A model generated the notes under the pieces. It saw nothing but the letters and a program-made list of their open reading frames with translations, did not search any database and had not been told where the DNA came from. Of a stretch of DNA of 64,000 bases, positions 21,934 through 35,025 are shown piece after piece; positions within the stretch are counted from its first letter, which is position 1, and each line of letters opens with the position of its first letter. The DNA lies in assembly GCF_008831285.2 (NCBI RefSeq), contig NC_045144.1, positions 1,858,001-1,922,000 on the forward strand, in the 5' to 3' direction. The DNA is from Nymphaea colorata. Taxonomy: Eukaryota; Streptophyta; Magnoliopsida; Nymphaeales; Nymphaeaceae. The position numbers were made by a program, and so were the translations under genes.

Positions 21934-22149
21934 TCTCGGCGAACTCCCGGTAGAGAGATTGGAGGATGACAAACAATCCCCATGGAGAGAAAGAAGTTGA
22001 ACAAGGAAAGGCTAACGTCCGTACCAGGCCTGCACTCGTTCCCTCGCTCGCTCGTCCTCTATTCCACGCGCCGGACAGAGACTGCTTCCGCGAGACCGAA
22101 ACCGTCTTCTCCACCAATTTCATTTTTAACTGGACTAAGCCCCCATGAT

Positions 22150-22300
22150 TGGATTCAGTTCAGGATCCAATCCGGTTCAGCCTGCTCGGAACCGTGAATC
22201 GTCCACACGAACGGCCCGAGTATATATACATTTCACTCTTGTCAAACATGCTCGGAGCTGTGAGCCGTCCACACGAACAGGCAGAGTGTGGACCGTTCAT
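22150..22300. repeat. Two diverged copies of a ~70-bp segment
   Basis: TGCTCGGA followed by GTGA(A/G)(T/C)CGTCCACACGAAC appears at about 22176-22222 and 22249-22290. No terminal repeats or target duplication were found. Confidence 0.5.
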
Positions 22301-23095
22301 CTTTTTACTTAAAAACAAAATTAAAATTAAATATTATAAAAAGGAAGGTCCAAAAGATGTCGAGAGGAACAACCTCTTGCTCCCGCCAGCTCTGTTTAGA
22401 TTTGGGAGGAGGCAACGGCGACTGACCAGCCTTTTTTTTTTTTTATCTATTTATTCGAAAATGCAGGGTGGCAACAATGTGTCACTTTGTAGAAAACCTT
22501 CAAATAAACTAACATATATTTTATGTCGAATTAGTACTGATAAAAATGTTGATAAGATTTAAGTGGTCCCTGACTTAAGAAAGTATGAGATATATCAATT
22601 GTATATATCCCTTAGTATATGCCACGGGAAAACGAGACCACTTAAATCACATCTTGTAAATATATGATTCAACATAAAATATATCTTTATTTACTTTAAA
22701 GGTAAAAAAGAATTGTTGATATTTTGCATTGCTCTGGTTTGAGTTGAGTTGTCTGATTTTTGTCCCTGATATGTCCCTTTTAAGTCAGTCCCAAACCCTA
22801 AAATCCGGCCACTCAAATCATAAAAATGCTTTTATAAATACTATTTCAACGTAAAATTAAAATTATTTTAACAAAGAATCATTTTCCTTTATTAAAACTC
22901 AAAAAACAACGTCAACCCATCCATCCGAGCATCTCAACTGGTGTGGGTCTAAACAAAGGTTAAAAAAAAAAAAGACAAAATTACGCTCAAGCGACAAGCT
23001 TGCAGTGGGAAAAATGTTGCTGCACCCTAGTAATTTGAGGAGGTTGTTGCACGGAAGCAACAATCAGCAGTTTAATGAGGGGAGGCCGGGAGGGC

Positions 23096-25480
23096 CAGGC
23101 ACAATAAATTTTTTAAATTAATTTTAATTATAGTTACAATTTTTTTTTTTATAAACCGAGCTAAAATTGGCCAGTCCACCAAAAACGGGGCGAGCCTGGC
23201 GTGGGCCGACATGGGCCCCACGCTTACCCCTAGTGGTAGGGGAGGCAACGGCTAAACCCCTTTTATTTCTATTATTATTTAATCTTTTGAAAAAATATCA
23301 AGGCAAGGGTCTAATGGTCAGACAAATGTGGTTGCTAGAAATTCCTAAATATTTATTTTAGTCTTCTACTTTAATTAATTGGTTGTTTCAATGGGTTTGG
23401 TTCTAATTAAGCATACCACTTAATTTCCCAAGTAAATCTCAGCAGTATTCCTCTAAGCATATAAAAATATTTTGGTTCACTCAGCATTTTCAATACTAAG
23501 AAAATACTTTAGGTTTGCAATATTCAAAACTTGCTATGCAGGGATAATTTGGTTGATATGCACCAATAGAATAGTTGTTTCTATGTATAAATTTAAGGGA
23601 TACAAACATGAAGCGATCGGCAAAACTCTAGTTAAAACCAATTTCATTATAAGCAATAATATAAAACTGTGGAGTTAAATTGGGCTCGACATGGTTCTAC
23701 TTGATCATCTAAGATTTTTCTTAGAAAAAAAGGTTCACCTGTATAGCCACCGCTATATGACCCCGGGCCTCGACTGGGGGAATGTGCTTTTAGCTATAGT
23801 GGTTCTATTGGTCACCGGTATAGATCTCTACCAATGCTACAATGTGGTTTTGCTTACTCTTGTAAATTTATCTTTTACGGTGAAAATTTTGCCCATATAG
23901 CCAACCGCTAGTCTTATACCAGTGAATCTCATCACCAGTATGGATCTAAACTCGTGCTAAATCAAAAAGTTATAATAGTGATTGTCCAAGCTAGCAGGTT
24001 ATCCAGAATGCACCAATCGCTTGGAGTTGGGTTGGTAGATCCGCACCTCTTCCTCACTATTCTTCTTCCCTATGCCTTGCATGACTACTTGTTTTATCTG
24101 GTTTGATGCAGTACACTATTGGTTGGGTTAGAAACTGTACAATTTGGTTGCTGCTCCTGAATGCTTGATCCATTTTGTCATTGTTTAGCCAATGAGTCAG
24201 TAGAAGTGTTTCCTATATACACTTGCAAGGAAAATCCCAGTGGAATGATGAAAGGAACCGTTGTATGTTATGGTGGGCAAATGAAGGACTCGATATCTAA
24301 TGCTTGATTAGCTCGGATACTACTTCTTTGGCTGATGCACCTGTTCTTAGCAATTTAGAGACAATTTCATTTCTTTTGAGCGGATAACTGGTGTTTGCAT
24401 CATCGACAACCTAACCGGACCCTTCGAAACAGGACCGTTAGTCTGTGGTCATGTAATCATCTTGGTTTAGCATTATCCATACAAAATGAAGGAAGAATAA
24501 GCATTCATCTCCCTTCACTGCCAGGGTCCAATGGATATTTAGCAGTCCTCAAGTATTTGGAAGTTTGCAGGACAATATTCAGAACATTCTAGTATGCTTT
24601 ACTCTAGTAGTGGTGCTAACAGGAGGCCTACAACCGTTGTAATCTAGCTTCTATGTGCAATCAGCCGTGTCTTCTTTAAACTTGCACGAACACAATCATA
24701 TTGTTATGCTGCATTACGATCTCCATGTATACTCCCGACATAAGAAATTACTGTACCTTGAATGGTCCCCTTCAGCCAAAAGGACAAGTGGTTATAATAA
24801 AAAATAATAATTTTCTAGGAGCACTATTAATTAAGATCTTAATTTAAATTATGAGAGGTCAGCAGCTTGTTTACCCATGTGTTTTTTTGCTCGAACGATG
24901 AAGTAGGATCCAAGCTGCCATGAGACCACATCCTATGGAGCTTATGATCCTCATAATTCTCCAAAAACCTCTTCCATTGTTCCTCACATTTAATTAATAG
25001 TTTTAGATACCTTATTAAGACCATATCCAATAAAAGGATGAACGCTTTCAAACATAAACTAGAAATCATGAAGGACGAATATGGCTGTAAGATGATCACT
25101 ATATCTCATGAAAGAAACTATCTCATTTGGCTGGTCAGGCTATACCTTTTTCACGACATTTGAACGTGTTAAAAACTTCATTTTTTTGCCTTTGGTCGAT
25201 TGAAAATTAGATTTCAATGAACTTATTTTGAAGTTATTGACTGTACATGATGAAAATATAATCATCTAACCAAAATCTGTTGAACCTTTAACAAGCTAAA
25301 ATGTGTGGCTTAGGCTGTGGAAAGAACTCATCTCGTGAGTCATACCATTACATCATGTGATATTGCAATTTGGAAAGCTAGAATTTTTTTATCAAAGCTT
25401 ATAAGTGTTTTCTTGTGGGCATAAAATTTATTTGTTGGGTTTTGGGATGAGATCACTATGAAACCTAAATTGATGATGAT
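23096..25480. repeat. Dispersed repeat, copy 2
   Basis: This is the diverged direct copy of 15464-17560. It includes about 60 bp absent from copy 1 (around 23545-23610) and other indels. A further piece of the same sequence, matching 24470-24570, recurs at 25600-25700, showing an internal rearrangement. No conserved frame was found. Confidence 0.7.
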
Positions 25481-25877
25481 TATAACCAGTACATATCTAT
25501 ACCGGTGACAATAAAAAACCAGGTCAAAATTCCACCGCTAGTGCCTGCTTTTCGTGTGATGGCTAAGTCACTGCTATAGACTTATAGCAGTGGTTTAGCA
25601 CTATTGACACGAAATAAAGGAGGAATGGTCATTCATCTCCCTTTGCTGCAGGGGCCGTTGGATATTTAGCAGTCCTTGAGTATTGGGAAGTTTGTGGTAT
25701 TAGAATTATACCAGAATGGAAGAAAATCTCACTTCACATTGTAGCGTGTGGAGGTGAGTACCTATTTATATTGACATATGTGAATACACATTACAATTTA
25801 CAGTTGTACACTAGAGACGTTTTAGCAGTGAAGATACTCTTGATATATACAAAATATAAACTGTAAATCGGGGATCT

Positions 25878-27992
25878 TTAGGCAACTATAGATGAAGGAT
25901 TCCTGTGATTGGGCATTGTACAGATTGGCTGTTGGATTGCAGCAGGCGTTTCATTTACAACGGTTGGAGGATAATTCTTAACATAATTATCCTTAACATA
26001 CCCCTTCAATTTGATCGTGTAATCCAAAACGTTCAAATGGGTTCTGAATTGGTCATAGAGTGAACCATTCAATGGTTTTGTTAAACCATCGGCAATTTGT
26101 TCATTTGACCGGAGAAATTGAACCATGATATGCCCCTTGTTTACATGGTCTCTGACAAAGTGGAAGTAAATTTCTACATGTTTTGTGCGAGCATGAAAAA
26201 TAGAATTGGTTGCCAAGTAAGGTGCTCCAATCTTATTGCACCAAAGTGTGGGAGATGTGGCTGATTGGAAGCCAAATTTTTATAGTAAAGACTGATTCCA
26301 GAGTAATTCTGTAACTCCTCCTACTGGAGACTTGTATCCAGCCTCGGTTTTGAAAAGTGCTACGATTCATTGTTTTCTCGAGAATCAAGAGATGGCATTT
26401 CCTCCAAGGAATATCACACATCCTCCAATTGACTTCTGATCGTCTAGACAGTCTGCCCAATCGGCATCAATGTAGGCGTGGAGAGTCAATGGACCTTTAG
26501 TCGATTTAAAGCACAAACATAGTTGAGTGTTTATCAAACATAGTTGAGTGTTTATCAAACATATCGCAGAATTTTTTTGACTGCTTTCCAGTGATCTTTG
26601 GTGGGCTGATGCATGCATTGGTAGACTTTATTGATTGAGAAGTAAAGATCCGGCCTGGTAGAACATGCATATCAATACCTTAGGTGCTCCTTAGGAAGTT
26701 TGAGTGAGGTGCTCATGGGTGTAGACGATGCCTTTGCATTTTTCACATGGGTTCGTCTAAGTATGTTGAGTAGATAATTCATTTGACTGAGATAAATGTA
26801 GTCATTTTGATAGATGACCTCAATACCTAAAAAATATGACAGTCGACCCATATCTTTGATAGTGAAATGTTGTTTGAGTTCATGAATCATCTTTAATATA
26901 CCTCGTTGGATGGGCCTGTGACTAATATATCGCCGACATAGACAAGAACGAAGGCTTTGCATCCTTGAGAAATGAAGAGTGATGGATCCGAGGTGGAGAT
27001 CTAAAAATCCATATGTTGAATAAAATTACTAAGGCGCATGTACCAGGCGCGTGGTGCCTGTTTGAGACCATATAATGCCTTCACAAGATGACACACATAA
27101 TTGGGGTGGTTGGGGTCTTCATAACCTTGAGGCTGCAACATATAAACTTCTTCGTTTAGAAAGTCATTTAAGAAGGCATTATCAAAATCTAATTGACGGA
27201 TGTCCCATTTGAACTGAGCGGCCAAGAAGAGAAGCATGCACATTGATGTGGGTTTAATAACCAGACTAAAGGTCTCATTAAAATCAACTCCAGCTTCTTG
27301 AAGATAACCTTTAGCCACAAGCCGAGCTTTATGTCTACAATAGTGCCGTCAGGATGGTATTTATGTTTGTAAACTCATTTGGATCCAATAACATGAAAAT
27401 GATCTTGTCGTAGTACTAGTTCCCATGTTTGATTTTGCTGCAAAGCATGAAATTCGGTATCCATTGTTGTACGCCATTCTGCATATTGAGAGGCTTCTTT
27501 ATAACTGACTGGTTCTTGGGTGTTGATTGTGGTCGATGGCTTGATGGTGACAAAAATTTTAGGTTTTAGGTGACCGGTGTCATCGACCTGGTGATCATGG
27601 GATGTGTGTGAGGGTGCTGAAATGGATGGGATGGGAGGTAGGGGGTCGTTAGATGGAGGAGATGAATGATCGGTGGTGGAGGGAGGAAGTGAGCTAATAG
27701 GATTAGTCGATGGTGAAGGAGGAGTCAATAACGTGATGGGGTCGTGATGTTGGGATGAGGTCTCCAGTGGACTAAATGTGTCGTTTTTGGAGTATGGTTG
27801 TATGGAAGTACGTTGATTTGGGCCTTGGTTGATGGTAGAGGGATATGAGTCACGATTTAAGTTTATTATTATTATTATTATTATTATTGATAGAAACCAA
27901 ACCATTAGGTTGAAGGCAAAAGGCAAATTTTTAATGTGATGTTTACGGTTTTTTTTTGCATATAACCTTAAGAATAGGTTGATGCAAAACAT
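25878..27992 (-). pseudogene. Ty1/copia retrotransposon remnant I (hinge, RT, RNase H)
   Basis: Read on the minus strand in order: a proline/serine-rich hinge and start of RT (27992-27375, YKEASQYAEWRTTMDTEFHA, ALQQNQTWELV), RT palm with LDFDNAFLN (about 27180) and LYGLKQAPRAWY (about 27050), the catalytic box reading YVGD instead of YVDD (about 26935), YFLGIEV (about 26820), RNase H with DADWADCLDD (about 26465) and the C-terminal FHARTKHVEIYFHFVRDHV (about 26150). Stops and frameshifts are frequent. Gag, protease and most of integrase are absent and no LTR pair was found. It is dead. Confidence 0.88.
26518..26565. repeat. Short tandem duplication inside copia remnant I
   Basis: CATAGTTGAGTGTTTATCAAA occurs twice in a row in the RNase H region, adding residues ICLINTQLCLINTQLC-like on the minus strand; it is a local slippage event. 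Confidence 0.8.
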
Positions 27993-28356
27993 ATTTTCAG
28001 TTGATCATTTTTTGAACTTTAATAGTGCTTCTATAATAAGCATAAATGAATTGCTCCCAAAAACATAACATTTTGATGATAAAAGATTTCACATTTTTTA
28101 TAAAACAACTTTGAAAAATTTCACTTATTTTATATAAAAATTAAAAAAAAATGATATTTTGGTCATAGTCAAAATTTATAAACTTTAATTCAGCTAACTG
28201 GCTCTGGTGGTTAAGACAACAATCTTCATCTACTGTTTCATACATTTTAGAGAGAGATAAGAGCGGCTAAGCAACAGTTTTTCGTGATCCACTTGTATAC
28301 GAAGAACTAAACTTGCAAAAAATCCTTGATAGAAAATATGGCGGCGCCACCGCATC

Positions 28357-30930
28357 GTGAAGTCCAATAGACACGACGGTCGGGCTTGTTGCAATAATTG
28401 CAGTTCAAAGTTCAAACGTGACTGCGCCCCAGCAAAGGAGTGCGGGAAAATTGAACGTGCAGTCAACCTTTTATACATACAGCATTCAAAAGCCAATCGA
28501 AACACATGGTTCTTTCAAGCATGTGCAAAGAATAGAACGTTGAGAAGGAGAATTACAGGTTTGGCAGTTGAAGGGATCCTAGCTCAACAACCTGGCAGTT
28601 TTGTACACAGTTTTTCATTGATTTTTTCAACGATGACACCAATACATAATAATGATTTTCTTATGGACTCTTTGGTGGAAAACCGAGGATAAATGGAAAT
28701 AAAAATCAGTCTTTACTCAATCCTGTGTCTCTTGAAAAAAATATGAATTTCAAGAAACTAAGAAAACTATATTTAGCCTGCCCAATAACAAGGCCCTTAG
28801 TCCAGATGGCTTCACTGTAGAATTTTTTAAAAACCTATTGGAGCATAGTTCAAGAGGATGTGATTGCAGCGTTCAAAGATTTTATCAAGTCGGGTAAGCT
28901 TGTAAAAAATATTAATTATTCCCATATTATTATTATTCCTAAATTTGATGGGGCAGTTAATATTAAAGATTACATACTAATAGCGTTATGCAATACTGTA
29001 TACAAGATTCTGGTGAAAATTATGGTCAATAAAATAAAATGGATTGTGCAAAGATTGGTTGCTCATGAACATAGGACATTCATACTAAATAGTTTCAACC
29101 AATAAATCTCTTTTACTTAAGCTTGATATTGTTAACACTTACAATAAAATCAGATGGTTATTCTAGAAGAAGGCGCTCCTGTATTTTGGATTTTGTCAAG
29201 ACTGGATTATGAAAATTTTGGCTTGTATATCATCAGTTTCATTTGCTGTCATAGTTAATGGCAGAGAGGGAAAATATTTCAATAACCATGGAGGCCTTCC
29301 TCAAGGTGGTCCTATGTCTCTTCTGCTCTTCTCCTTAGGTATGGAAATCCTCTCTAAGAGACTAAGATGGAAGATGAATGGAAAAAAATATTATTATACC
29401 ACCAATTCCAAGTGGTAAGTATTTGTCGTGAGAGATTTTTTATGCCAATGATATTATGCTTTTATGCAGAGGGATAAAAAAAAAAATATCTTCAATGCAT
29501 GAAAAATATATTTTAGGAGCTTGAAGACAAAGCAGGTCTCCGAATTAACCCTACTCAATCTTATATTATTCCATTTATTTCATATGAATGATCAAGAACT
29601 TAATGATTTATTCATTATATGGGGTGGTCTAAAGCTAATCTGCCTATACTTTATGTCGGACTTCCTGTGTTTATGGACAGGCTCAAAACTGAACATTGCG
29701 CAGATCGCATTAATAAAATGAGTAACGGTTGGCATGGTGGAAAGGGCATCTTCTATCAATGGTGTGCAGAATCTGCTTGGTACGACATGTGATAACACAA
29801 CTTATTTCTTATTACATGAGGTTTTTTTTATTACCAAGGGAGGTAATTACAAAATAGGAAAAGGAATGTAGTCGTTTCTTTTGGGGCGATGAAGATGGCA
29901 GTTGAAAGATTCATTTAGTTGGCTAGGGCACTCTTTGGACCTCAATGAAAAGGAGGAGTCGGCCTTATTCAGTTGCATACACTTAACAAGGCTTATCAAA
30001 TATTTGTTGCTTTTAGAGTTTGTTTGTATTCTAGTGTATGGGCACCATTCTCAATGCACAAGTACTTAAGCAAAAAGACTTTGTGGACCTTCAAGGCAAA
30101 GACTGAACATTCTTGTGCTTGGAAAAGCATCATTTGGGGTTGGAATGATATAAGTTATTTGCTTAGCTGAAAACATGATGAGCGCTCCTCAATTATGTTT
30201 TGGATAGACAATTGGAGTTGAGGAATTAGCCAATATTTGACAAATGGAATTGATTGTAATATTCATAGAAAATTTATACATTGCGCGAGACAACAGATTA
30301 TAAGATTACATTCAGCTTATCTTTTGACAAATTTATAATCTCCTTGGATCAAGCAAGTGATTAGGAGCAACCAATCACAACCTTGTTCTGATCAACTATT
30401 ATGGGGTGACAAAGAGGTTGTTGATATGAAGAGGATGGAGATCTATAGACAAATTCTAGATAGACAGTAGGGAAATGAGACTTTAGCATCATTTGGAAGA
30501 GGAGAGCCATTCTTACAGCTATTTGGGTTACTATTTGGCATTGAAGCAAAAGCTTTTCACTCTCTATAAAATGGAAATGATGGGAATCCAATTAATCACA
30601 ATTAGCGAATCGTTGCCCAGTCACTCTGTAAAGAAGCCAATGAATCTAACTCTTACTTTTTTCTCTCATGCAAGTACGCCAATTATGTTTGGAAGTTTGT
30701 GAGTTTGAAAATGGAAATTTCAATTTTGGAGTTTTCCTCCTTCTTAGCTATGTCGGACTGGAGGAGAACTAAACCTTTCAAGACTAAATGGCTGACGAAA
30801 TACTGGAAACGGTGCTTTCCAAAGGTTATTTCATGGATGTGGAAGAGTAGAAATCTATATTTCATGACGATGAGGGGTTATATAACATTAAAGTCACATT
30901 CTTTTTGTGGGAATATGTTTGTAACCTTAT
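28357..30930 (+). pseudogene. L1-type LINE remnant (ORF2: RT and zinc-knuckle region)
   Basis: In order on the plus strand: the linker before RT with NTWFFQACAKNRTLRRRITG (about 28510-28560), RT start with LPNNKALSPDGFTVEFF (about 28775-28830), DVIAAFKDFIKSGKLVKNIN (28857-28915), ISSVSFAVIVNGREGKYF with GGLPQGGPMS (29230-29320), and the catalytic box reading YAND rather than FADD (about 29447). A zf-RVT-like block (LCKEA...FFLSCKYANYVW) follows at about 30627-30695, then KVISWMWKSRNLYF (about 30820). The frame changes many times and stops are common. The endonuclease part and poly-A tail were not found. Confidence 0.87.
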
Positions 30931-32790
30931 TTGTGCATCACGGTGGACATCAATTTCTGTATGATGTCAAACAAAATGGACATTAATTTCTACATGTTTG
31001 CTCTTGTGGTGGAGAACTGGATTTGCAGACATATAACTTCCACTGATGTTGTCACACTAGATGATGGGTGGTTGACGTGAAGATATTCCAAGATATTTGT
31101 GGAGATATTGTAACCAAAGGACTTCTGCAGCAGTGTTGGCAACTGATCGATACTCTGCCTCTATGGACGAGCGGGCAATAGTGGGTTGCTTCTTTGAACT
31201 TCAAGAAAGTAAATTGGGTTCAAAAAAATATGGCATAAGCTCCAGTAGATCATCGGTCATCTAGACATCTGGCCCAATTGGCATCCGGATAAGCATTGAA
31301 TGTCCAATCTAAACTCGATCTGAGAATAAGACTATAAGACAAAGTAGTTTTGATATCCTGAAGGATTTTCTTAACTGCGGTCCAATGTTCTGTAGGACAT
31401 TGCATAAATTGGCATAATTTGTTGACAGCGAACGTGCGTCATGGAGAGGTATTGAAGAGTGCCCACTCTTAGTTGATATAAAGCAGCGTCTTGAAATGGA
31501 TCGTCAGTTCTTTGCTGGCAGTCATGAGGGTGATGACAGGCTTGGCTCCAATCACATTGGTGCGTGCGTTGTAAAAGGTCAAGAGCATATTTTTGTTTAG
31601 ATAAAAATACGTCATCTCTGTTGTCCAAACAGCTTGAACGTACTCCAAGAAAGAAATGCAATGGACCAAAGATCTTTAAGAGAGAAGCGTTTGCTCAGCT
31701 TAGAGATGAGATTTTCAATATATGTAGGAGATGATCCGGTCACCAAAATATCATGGACATGAACCATATGCATACCGTAATGTCTCCTTGGTGGAAGATG
31801 AAGAGAGAAGTATCAGTTGAGGCCACCTTGAACTGCATTTAAGCAAGGGCTGAGCTTCGTTCTTGATATCATGCTCGAGGAGCTTACTTGAGCCCACAAA
31901 GAGCTTTATTGAGTTGAAACACATATGAAGGATGTCGAGAATCTTTATAGCCAGGAGGTTGTGACATATGAACTTTTTTGACTGGACACCTATGTAAAAA
32001 AGCATTATTAATGTCCATCAGACCGTGTGAATGGTTGCTAGCTTAATAACTAGACTAGACGTATCAAAGAAGTCCATCTCTTCAGTTTGGTCATACCCTT
32101 AGCCACAAGACATGCATTGAGGGACCCATCTGCTTTAAGCTTTACTTTGTAAACCCACTTGCAACCGATAATGGGTGTGTTGGGATGAGGCGGTACAAAA
32201 GTCCAAGTTATACTGTCATTGGGAACAGTAATTTCCTTGTCCGTGGATTGCTTCCAATGGTCATGTTTAATGGCTTGGTTGAATGTCTTAGGTTTAGCAA
32301 GTGAATGAGTGGCTGATGAGGCTTGACGAATGGAATATAAGAATGAGAGTACACCTTTGGAACACAAGTCCCATCTTGCGACCGTGTAATCATGTGATGG
32401 GTTGGGCCAGAGGGGTGAGACATTGGCTGTTCTTGCATTGGTTGAGGTTCACTAGGTAATAGACTGGGTCTAACTTGTGGAGTTAAAGAACTGGATCCAA
32501 GTTGTGGTTCAGTATCTTGGGTGGAGGACGTGGATTCAACTTGTGGTTCAATATTTTTCAACATTGTATTTAAATAATTTACATAATCCCAAGCAACTTC
32601 CGAGCTTGTGTGCAAGCAAGTAGATCCAAATAAATTTGGAAAAATGATCAATAATTATGGCGTAAGACTTTTAGTTGGTGCAGGTCCCCAAAATGTCAGT
32701 ACAAATTAACTCAAGAAGAGTGGAAGATTCAAAATTAGAGTCTTAAAATGGCAATGAATGAATCTTACTGCAAGCACAAGCATCACTTGC
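30905..32790 (-). pseudogene. Ty1/copia retrotransposon remnant II
   Basis: Minus-strand order: an integrase piece with IDHFSKFIWIYLL (about 32645), a hinge with HHMITRSQDGTCVPKVY (about 32380), RT start with IIGCKWVYKVKLKADGS (about 32150), FFLGVRSSCLDNRDD (about 31640), KYALDLLQRT (about 31570), and a decayed RNase H tail KHVEINVHFV (about 30990). Integrase is joined abruptly to the hinge, so an internal deletion has occurred. Stops and frameshifts are many. It abuts the LINE remnant on the left. Confidence 0.85.
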
Positions 32791-34980
32791 ACTTAAGAGA
32801 GCAGCTAAGAGAGTATAGGGAAGAGGTTTTGGAAATCTTTTGGGTTGTCAACGTCAGCTTTTTGTTGGTGTTCTTAAAGCAAACCTGGCAGCACAAGTGC
32901 TCAATTTACTTAATGTTTTGTTCCTGTAAATGCTGTTAGAGATTGGGATTCTTTCCCTCAGTTGTAAGTGGTTGCAGGGATTCCCTTTTCTTACTTTTTG
33001 TACCTTGTATTTTGTTTATCAATAAATGGCAGGGAGCCATACTCCCAGCAGTTTGCCTTGGAATCGCCCTTTGTATCAAACCACTCGAGTATAATATTTT
33101 CCCTACTTTTGCTCTTCGCTTTAGCAATTGTATCCTGAACATTTTGCAATCATAATTGGAGTTGCAAACGGTTCAGATTTAGTTGGAGAAATCGCCACCC
33201 GCTGAGAGATTCCGCCGCTCGTTCCAGATTTGAAACCTGCAAGAATCCAGCGCAGTAAGTAGTTTTTCGAACATTCCATTAATCTTTTCGTCTTTAAGAT
33301 TAAGACTAAAAGGTGTTGTCTTCCCCTTCTTGTTTATGCAAGTAAACCGTGTTTGAATGAGCAACCAAGCCGACTTATATAGAACAAGCCACACGTACAA
33401 CCTGCTCTGATGCTCGAGCACATATAGAAAGCTCCTCAATTGTCCATTCTTGATCATAAAAAATGTCTATTATATTATGACGAGTAATATCATGATCACG
33501 ACAAACTCCTCAGAACTTTCACAATTACTTTCATAAGATAAAATACTTGATGTTCAAACTTCAGAATAGAAAAGAAAAGGAGAAAGGGTGAAAAATCACA
33601 AGGCGGAGTACCCGAAAAAATGGGCCTAGGTCCTGGCTGGCAAAATCAACCATCTAACAGGCCCAGTAATTTTGTGGGTTGGCTCCAACTCGTAACCTTT
33701 GTTTAATTTTCATTATATTGTATATAAGAAACTATAAATTTAAATATACATTTTTCATGATTTAAAAAAAAAATCGTTTTAGTTCTGTTATCATCGAGCT
33801 GGCCTGGGCCATGCTTAGGTTAGAGACTTTGATAGTCAGGCAGCCGCCCCGGCAGCGGGCGCAGGGTCCAGGCTGTCTTAGTGGAAGAAGCTGGAAATGT
33901 CTCTAAAAACTCTATTGTTGCATTTTCTCAAACTTGCCGCCAGCAACTAATTATTTGTGGCCTTTGTTATTCCTAATCTAGTTCTCTGGTTGGCGTTCCC
34001 ATAAAGAAATTTGTCATACGTTCTTGAATGTTCGCGTTATTAGACGTATAATTTGTCAAAAGCCAAAACCTGGGAATGCAAGTCCATTTGGGCGGCCCCC
34101 CAATAATAACTGGAAGAGTAGTCCATTATCATTTATGAAGGAAAGTTGTTCCGAGTAGGGTCGGCCGTAGATGTTGGAAGTCCAACCTTCCGTCGTCAAC
34201 TTTCCCTTGGGCGGCTGGTAAGAAGTTTCAACCCTTACGATTCCTTGAACCTTTCTTCATATGGCTGGCAAAGCGAATTACATGTAAAGGGCATTTGCAT
34301 CTTTAATGGATCTCGGTTGGATATGGGAATCGGATTTGGATTCAATTATGAAACTTCGTGTATAATCTGTGATTTTTGCAAATTTAAGCAAGTTAACAGA
34401 AAAATATTGAAAAGGTCATTGATTTACAAACTTCACAAAATTAAAAAAAAAAAAAAAAGGATCATTTACTCATTTGAAATGTGTGTTAGTTTACTTGATC
34501 GGATACGTTGTCGTATGTAAGTGCATTTAAGTTGAAATTTTATTAGCAGTACTTCAAATAATAACAATATTTTTTAAAAATTTTATTTTCCCCATAGAAT
34601 TTTGTTTCTTATAAAATTTCAAATGACATAAACCCATTATTTTACTGCCAAATATCATACCCTCCTCTCCAGGCTATAATTATATTAACATAAAAATGAA
34701 ACTGATGCCATTTTGGTCAATCTGACCTCGCTATTCATCCAAGGTAAAAGTTTGTGGTGGGCTCAGTCCGAGTAGCTTGTAAAAAAAAATGTAAATGTGG
34801 CAGTTATCCAAAATCTAGGTATGTTATTCCCGTGTACGAAATTATAGCAAACAGATTGGACTAAAAGCCAAATTATCCTTTGCGGCCGTCCTCCCTCTAG
34901 CGTCCGTCGCTATTTGTATGGATCCTTCCTCGTCTCCACCGCCTCCCTAACTCCTCCCCGCTCTCCCTTTCTCTGAACAG
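32791..34980. other. Intergenic region upstream of the LFG gene
   Basis: No gene was recognised. It contains AT-rich tracts and a poly-A/AAG run at 34441-34460. A 208-bp stretch 32934-33141 begins TGTTAGAGAT and ends CTGAACA like a small LTR but lacks a target duplication. The last ~100 bp before 35026 are GC-rich and probably hold the promoter and leader of the next gene; no clear TATA box was seen. Confidence 0.4.
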
Positions 34981-35025
34981 CGAGTTGTTTGCGATCGATC
35001 GCTCTGCAATCGCTGCCTGCCGGAG

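Noticed and set aside
32934-33141. Solo-LTR-like segment beginning TGTTAGAGAT and ending CTGAACA
   Set aside because: The TGTT/AACA termini fit an LTR, but flanking pentamers (AATGC and TTTTG) do not match and no second copy is in the window.
34441-34460. Poly-A tract, considered as the tail of a SINE or LINE
   Set aside because: No RNA polymerase III boxes or target duplication were seen around it.
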